Positions 60,134 to 64,000 of a stretch of 64,000 bases of DNA are shown piece by piece. Positions within the stretch are counted from its first letter, which is position 1; each line of letters opens with the position of its first letter. The stretch is from Acinetobacter sp. WCHA45. GTDB taxonomy: Bacteria > Pseudomonadota > Gammaproteobacteria > Pseudomonadales > Moraxellaceae. The notes under the pieces are model-generated. The model made no database searches, had not been told where the DNA came from, and worked only from the letters and a program-made list of their open reading frames with translations. A program made the position numbers and the translations under genes. The stretch is taken from the NCBI RefSeq assembly GCF_002165255.2, contig NZ_CP028561.1:744001-808000 (forward strand), read 5' to 3'.

Positions 60134-60916
60134 ATGAGTTTAGGAAAAGTAAGCCGTGAAATCATGGATCATATTATGTTGATTGGTTTGGATCGGGTCG
60201 CAAAACGAAATGCCTTTGATAGCCATATGATTGAGGATTTATCTCTGGCTTTAACCGAATATGAAAATAATCCTAAACTACGTTGTGCCGTGATTTTTGC
60301 ACATGGCGACCATTTCACGGCAGGTCTAGACTTGGTGGAATTACAACCCAAAATTCCTCAAGGGATTTTTAGTTTTGAAGAAGGGAAAATTAACCCTTGG
60401 GGTGTTGGAGGGCGGCATCGAACCAAGCCTGTTGTTGTAGCTGTACAAGGGATTTGTTACACCGCTGGGGTAGAGTTGATGTTGAATGCAGATGTTGTCG
60501 TCGCGAGCGAAGACACGATTTTTGGTCAGCTTGAAGTATTACGTGGAATAATGCCTTTTGGTGGAGCAACAGTGCGTTTCGTGCAGGTCGCAGGTTGGCA
60601 AAAAGCCATGCCGTATTTATTGACAGGGAAAACTTTTGATGCCCAAAAAGCCAATGAACTAAATTTGCTTTCTGAGATTGTTGCTAAGGGCACACAGCTT
60701 CATCGGGCTATCGAGATTGCCCAAGAAATCTGTATTGCTGCACCACTTGCATTACAAGCATTGTTGGCTTCAGCAACTGATGCGGTTACTCAGGGAGAGG
60801 TTTTCGCATTTCAGAATATGGACAGTTATCTCAAGCCATTGTTTGCATCGCAAGATGCTCAAGAAGGTGTACGTGCGATGCTTGAGAGACGTCTTCCTCA
60901 ATTTAAAGGTGAGTAA
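60134..60916 (+). CDS. Crotonase / enoyl-CoA hydratase family protein
   Basis: A 260-residue crotonase-fold protein. Oxyanion-hole segments are HGDHFTAGLDLVELQ (near 56-70) and VQGICYTAGVELMLNADVVVA (near 103-123), followed by FGQLEVLRGIMPFGGATVRF. The usual catalytic Glu region of hydratases reads QLEVLRGIMPFGG, so a Glu is present but hydratase versus isomerase or another acyl-CoA reaction cannot be decided. AGGAAATAAAAGA precedes the ATG. It stands alone. Confidence 0.9.
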   Translation: MSLGKVSREIMDHIMLIGLDRVAKRNAFDSHMIEDLSLALTEYENNPKLRCAVIFAHGDHFTAGLDLVELQPKIPQGIFSFEEGKINPWGVGGRHRTKPVVVAVQGICYTAGVELMLNADVVVASEDTIFGQLEVLRGIMPFGGATVRFVQVAGWQKAMPYLLTGKTFDAQKANELNLLSEIVAKGTQLHRAIEIAQEICIAAPLALQALLASATDAVTQGEVFAFQNMDSYLKPLFASQDAQEGVRAMLERRLPQFKGE

Positions 60917-60966
60917 GCGTTGGTTTGAGTTCATCTGAAGTTTATTTTGCTTATCGACGGAGTCCT

Positions 60967-61626
60967 TTAGATTTTCCTTCTTTCAGGTTTATATTGTGAT
61001 TGTATTCTTTTCAATGCATGAAATAAGTAGTGGTGTCTTTCTGAAGCGAGTCCAAGACCAAATGTGATAGGCTGATTTGCCTCAATGACAATTTGGGCTT
61101 GTTGTTTATTGGATGAGTTAGTTGAACGGTTTTCTCTAATTCGACTAACGTCATTCCAATTAAAATATTTTGATTTTCCTATTCTGCCAATTCCCGTAAA
61201 TACACGTCCACCTTGTTGATTAATGGTGAGCTCAATTTTACCAAATAGCATCATCAGTGTAAGCGAACCAAAAATCATGGTTCCAATCAGAAATGGGATA
61301 CCAAATAGACTTTGTAAGAGGCTAAATTGCTGTTTTGCGATTTGAGTTCCATAGATTCCGCCTAGCGAACCACCAGACCAAATCAACATAAAAGGCACTA
61401 GAAAGAAAGCAATCGGGCTTCTCAGTGTTGCGCCTAGTTTAATTTCTTGCATATTATTTTTATACCAAGTACCGCTTGGGGGTTGATTGATATCAAATGC
61501 ATATGATGGCGTATCAAAATTTTCAGAAATACGAAAAATATGATTGCAAACTTGGCATTTCCCCATATCCGTTTGGATATTGATATTTTCATTTACAACG
61601 TCAATCTGACAGTTTGGACATTTCAT
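60967..61626 (-). CDS. Zinc-ribbon membrane protein, function unknown
   Basis: A 219-residue protein. The N-terminus has two CxxC pairs (MKCPNCQID and GKCQVCNHIF), forming a zinc ribbon. Two hydrophobic segments follow (about 85-105 and 115-140, e.g. FFLVPFMLIWSGGS and GIPFLIGTMIFGSLTLMML), then a soluble beta-rich C-terminal domain. No named family is known to me. It is oriented against the crotonase gene. Confidence 0.82.
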   Translation of the reverse strand: MKCPNCQIDVVNENINIQTDMGKCQVCNHIFRISENFDTPSYAFDINQPPSGTWYKNNMQEIKLGATLRSPIAFFLVPFMLIWSGGSLGGIYGTQIAKQQFSLLQSLFGIPFLIGTMIFGSLTLMMLFGKIELTINQQGGRVFTGIGRIGKSKYFNWNDVSRIRENRSTNSSNKQQAQIVIEANQPITFGLGLASERHHYLFHALKRIQSQYKPERRKI

Positions 61627-61962
61627 TTTTATAGTGCTTAAATTGCTTAATTTTATGAAATTTTAGTATAGCATTGTCATTTTGCATTCTCATCAATTTC
61701 ATATCGAACAAAGACGTGATGATCTAAATTCAGGAAATAGCTTTGCCAATAACAGTTACAGCACCCAATGGATGGTATGGCATCGGGCATTGCAATATGC
61801 TGTCGTGAACACTTTTGTTTTAATAGGATAATATTCAATAGAAAGATTTTCTATTTTGCTAATCGTCTTAACTGAACACAGATGTACATCGCATTGTGAA
61901 CTTGAAAATTGAATTTCAATAGATATGACATGGTTTATATTCTGATTTTTTATTTTTGAGCA
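61627..61962. other. Gene-free AT-rich stretch
   Basis: 336 bp with only a short imperfect hairpin near 61840-61860. Neither strand shows an open frame with a plausible start. It may contain the promoter of the zinc-ribbon gene and decayed coding remnants that I cannot identify. Confidence 0.4.
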
Positions 61963-62172
61963 TTATAAAAAATAAAAACCGACGATTCGAGTGATGATAA
62001 ATCGTCGGTCAAAATCTTTTTCAACGGCTTTGGCTACTAACAAAGCCATTGTCAAAGATGGAGAGTCATAATGAAAGGTCACCGAAAAATATTGCGGATG
62101 CCGTGCAATGAACATTCGGTTGCTGCGACCTTGTACCCTATATAACGCTGCTAGGTGTGGATTGGTTGACAT
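61963..62172 (-). CDS. Possible 69-residue hypothetical protein
   Basis: A short frame starting MSTNPHLAALYRVQGRSNRM and rich in Arg, Phe and aliphatic residues. No clear ribosome binding site precedes the ATG, and a strong terminator hairpin falls inside its last codons. It could be a real small protein or part of a small RNA transcript; evidence is balanced. Confidence 0.4.
   Translation of the reverse strand: MSTNPHLAALYRVQGRSNRMFIARHPQYFSVTFHYDSPSLTMALLVAKAVEKDFDRRFIITRIVGFYFL
61966..62009 (-). terminator. Intrinsic terminator inside a short frame
   Basis: Read on the minus strand: perfect 10-bp stem ACCGACGATT / AATCGTCGGT, 12-nt loop, then TTTTTATTTTTT. It ends a minus-strand transcript starting upstream of about 62172. 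Confidence 0.8.
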
Positions 62173-62239
62173 AAAAATGAAAAAAAAGTGAAAAAAATTT
62201 ATAATTATTTTTGAAGTAGATTAGATTTGGTTTATTTAC

Positions 62240-62686
62240 ATGATTTCATTGCGTTTGTACTACCTTTGGTTTTTTATTGTGTGCTTGATTTCTAGCCTAA
62301 TCGCTGGAGTCATCGCTGCAATTTTACCTAATAGCATTGGAGGAGTGCTTACAGCCATTCCTTATCTAATTGCAATCATTTTTGTTTTATTCAAATTTCT
62401 AAAAAAACAACATCGTGCACCAACCCTCTCGGAAAAGAAACGATTAAGCCTTGGATTTAGCCTAATTTTTTGGGGTTACAATGCATGTGGATTACTTTTA
62501 GGATTGTTTATTTTTGCACGTAAAGATCCAGAAATTTGGCAAAATTTTATTTTATATTTCAAGCAACCCATGTTTTTAATTACTGTTGTTGCAATTTGGT
62601 TGATGATCGCAGCACCGTTATTTTTAATTACGTATTGGTTTTATGGCGCACAAGCACAACGAATGGCAAACAAGATGTTTAACTAG
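62240..62686 (+). CDS. Small four-span membrane protein, ABZJ_00895-like
   Basis: A 148-residue inner-membrane protein with four hydrophobic spans and a basic loop (KFLKKQHRAPTLSEKKRL) after the second. This pattern matches the Acinetobacter-restricted ABZJ_00895 family as I recall it. The function is unknown. No good ribosome binding site is seen; TTTACATG leads directly into the start. Confidence 0.72.
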   Translation: MISLRLYYLWFFIVCLISSLIAGVIAAILPNSIGGVLTAIPYLIAIIFVLFKFLKKQHRAPTLSEKKRLSLGFSLIFWGYNACGLLLGLFIFARKDPEIWQNFILYFKQPMFLITVVAIWLMIAAPLFLITYWFYGAQAQRMANKMFN

Positions 62687-62762
62687 GATAAAAAAGTTCA
62701 CTTGTAATTCACCTGTATTCTGCTAAAAGTTTTAATACGATTCATTTTTGATAGATCAGTCC

Positions 62763-63668
62763 ATGAAAAAAATGACGGTATTGGTGACAGGTGCAAGTGG
62801 GTTTATTGGTTCTCATCTTTTACCTTTTCTATTGAAAAATAATTTTCAAGTGATTGCACTGACACGACAAAAAAATAAAGCTTCATATGATTCAGATTTA
62901 ACATGGGTAAATGATTTAGATGAAATTAAAGTCATTGAAATTGACTATCTCATCAATTTGGCTGGTGAAAATATTGGTCAAAAACGCTGGACTGATCAAA
63001 GAAAAAAACAACTGATACAAAGCCGAGTGGCCATGACGGAGAAACTTTATCAGTGGTTACAGCAAAAAAGCATCTTCCCCCAATGTATTATTTCTGGCTC
63101 AGCTATTGGCTATTACGGGATTGATCCTCAAGAAATGTGGACGGCGATCTGTGACGAAAATACACCACCACAAGTCATCTTTATGTCAGAGCTTTGTCAG
63201 GCTTGGGAACAAACAGCACTTAAATTTACTCAACAAAATACTAAAATTATTCGCTTAGGGGTGGTGTTTGGTGATGGCGGAATCTTGCCGCAAATGCTGT
63301 TCCCCATTCGCTTAAATGCGGTAGGAAAGATCGGTTCAGGACGGCAGCCAATTGTCTGGATTCATATTCAGGATGTACTTAATGCAATTGTTTTTCTGCT
63401 GCAATCGAATAGTAAGCAAAAGGTTTATAATCTGGTTGCGCCTGAACAATTGAGTCAGCAAGAATTTGTACAGGTCGCAGGGCAGATTTTAAAACGTAAG
63501 CCTTTTATTCCAATGCCGAAATGTGTCTTTGAACTGGCTTTGGGGGAACAATCCCAGTTGATTCTAAATGGTCAGTATGTCAAACCCAAAGCATTGCTGG
63601 ATCAGGGTTTCCAGTTTCAGTATTCCGACCTGAAATCAGCCTTAACTGAAATTCTAGGAAGAGATTAA
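62763..63668 (+). CDS. TIGR01777/YfcH-family NAD(P)-dependent epimerase-like protein
   Basis: A 301-residue SDR-fold protein. It shows the Rossmann motif VLVTGASGFIGSHLLPFL at the N-terminus, NLAGENIGQKRWTDQRKKQ (family-specific), ISGSAIGYYGID (catalytic YxxxK region altered, as usual in this family), IRLGVVFGDGG, and a C-terminal DUF1731 part (IPMPKCVFELALGE). ATG 62763 gives the normal N-terminus; a TTG 15 bp upstream is less likely. Its end overlaps the convergent ThiO-like gene by 15 bp. Confidence 0.92.
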   Translation: MKKMTVLVTGASGFIGSHLLPFLLKNNFQVIALTRQKNKASYDSDLTWVNDLDEIKVIEIDYLINLAGENIGQKRWTDQRKKQLIQSRVAMTEKLYQWLQQKSIFPQCIISGSAIGYYGIDPQEMWTAICDENTPPQVIFMSELCQAWEQTALKFTQQNTKIIRLGVVFGDGGILPQMLFPIRLNAVGKIGSGRQPIVWIHIQDVLNAIVFLLQSNSKQKVYNLVAPEQLSQQEFVQVAGQILKRKPFIPMPKCVFELALGEQSQLILNGQYVKPKALLDQGFQFQYSDLKSALTEILGRD

Positions 63669-64000
63669 ATCGTGTTTTTTTAAGCGTTCTGGAGAATAGG
63701 CCACTGGATCAACAAGGGTTTCTTGTCCCAGCATTAACTGACGTAGTAAACGTGCCGAACCAGCACCCATACACAGCCCATTACGGAAATGCCCAAAATT
63801 GGCCCACAGGTTTTCAATTTCAGGCATGGCACCGATGTAGGGAATACCGTGTGGCGAACTTGGACGTAACCCAGCCCAGCGTTGCACAATCGGGAACTGT
63901 TCCAGCTCAGGCACCATTTCCAGACACGCCGTTAAAATATCCTGCTGTGTTTGCTCATCCACAGCCGTACTAAAACCACAGTCAGCCATACTCGAACCAC
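63654..64000 (-). CDS. FAD-dependent amine oxidase, ThiO-like, 3' part only
   Basis: The frame is open to the window edge; the Met codon at 63989 is internal (preceded by in-frame Gly-Ser-Ser). The visible 115 residues are the C-terminal end of a DAO-family flavoprotein: a GSSMADCGF-like entry, RWAGLRPSSPHGIPYIG (the conserved Arg and substrate region), and the FAD-binding NFGHFRNGLCMGAGSARLL. It resembles glycine oxidase ThiO of thiamine thiazole synthesis, but D-amino acid dehydrogenase-like relatives are possible. Confidence 0.88.
   Translation of the reverse strand, partial: GSSMADCGFSTAVDEQTQQDILTACLEMVPELEQFPIVQRWAGLRPSSPHGIPYIGAMPEIENLWANFGHFRNGLCMGAGSARLLRQLMLGQETLVDPVAYSPERLKKHDLISS

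Overview
The window is bacterial chromosome from an Acinetobacter-type gammaproteobacterium. Support comes from the moderate-to-low GC, a 150-aa HemJ, the small PA4642-type and ABZJ_00895-type proteins, both Aat and Bpt N-end-rule transferases, and the type IV pilus retraction pair PilT/PilU. The species cannot be fixed from the sequence alone.

Layout. (1) 1-10.7 kb is an accessory polymorphic-toxin locus. A giant Rhs/YD-repeat protein, whose 5' end lies outside the window, ends in an unfamiliar C-terminal toxin region and is followed by its candidate immunity gene. After it come a displaced 1.8-kb Rhs tail carrying a NucA/NucB-type nuclease domain with its own candidate immunity gene, a 57-codon ghost of a second NucA/NucB toxin in front of a SUKH-type immunity gene, one more orphan protein, and a decayed scrap of Rhs core. 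(2) 10.9-12.1 kb holds a P4-type tyrosine integrase that separates this locus from core genome. (3) 12.4-14.1 kb carries coaD, a 2[4Fe-4S]-type ferredoxin, the RNase P RNA gene, and two tandem elongator tRNA-Met genes, each with its own promoter and terminator. (4) 14.2-20.1 kb carries nadE with a coupled unknown gene, two tiny paralogous membrane proteins behind a palindrome-flanked promoter, a HELAH-type metallopeptidase-like protein, hemJ and fabB. (5) 20.4-26.6 kb carries an EcsC-family protein and the str operon (rpsL, rpsG, fusA, tuf).

(6) 26.6-28.7 kb carries twin PF10118 'predicted metal-dependent hydrolase' genes, each with a matching pair of direct repeats spaced 21 bp apart upstream. 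(7) 28.8-36.3 kb carries rimI, bpt, aat, trxB, ftsK, a LysE-family exporter and a PA4642-family gene. (8) 36.4-40.4 kb carries minE-minD-minC, a membrane protein with a voltage-sensor-like segment and a PlsC-type acyltransferase. (9) 40.8-51.9 kb carries an OmpA-type lipoprotein, rep, dut, algC, argB, an OlsB-like N-acyltransferase, a class II glutamine amidotransferase, bacteriohemerythrin, an NSS-like membrane protein, rnfH, bamE and fur. (10) 52-60 kb carries pilU, pilT, a YggS-family gene, sbcC and sbcD. (11) 60.1-64 kb carries a crotonase, a zinc-ribbon membrane protein, a small ABZJ_00895-like membrane protein, a YfcH/TIGR01777 epimerase and the 3' part of a ThiO-like FAD oxidase.

How it works together. 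From 12 kb onward this is mostly housekeeping: translation (str operon, RNase P, tRNA-Met), division and chromosome segregation (MinCDE, FtsK), cofactor synthesis (CoaD, NadE, HemJ), lipid metabolism, DNA repair (SbcCD, Rep, Dut), envelope assembly (BamE, OmpA lipoprotein) and twitching motility. The first 10.7 kb is the variable part. It reads as a contact-dependent competition locus in which alternative toxin tips are stored as downstream cassettes that share about 1.1 kb of core with the active gene, so recombination could swap the toxin. The least-described items are the twin 33/54-aa membrane proteins with their operator-like promoter, the unfamiliar Rhs1 toxin/immunity pair, and the shared 21-bp-spaced repeats in front of the PF10118 twins.
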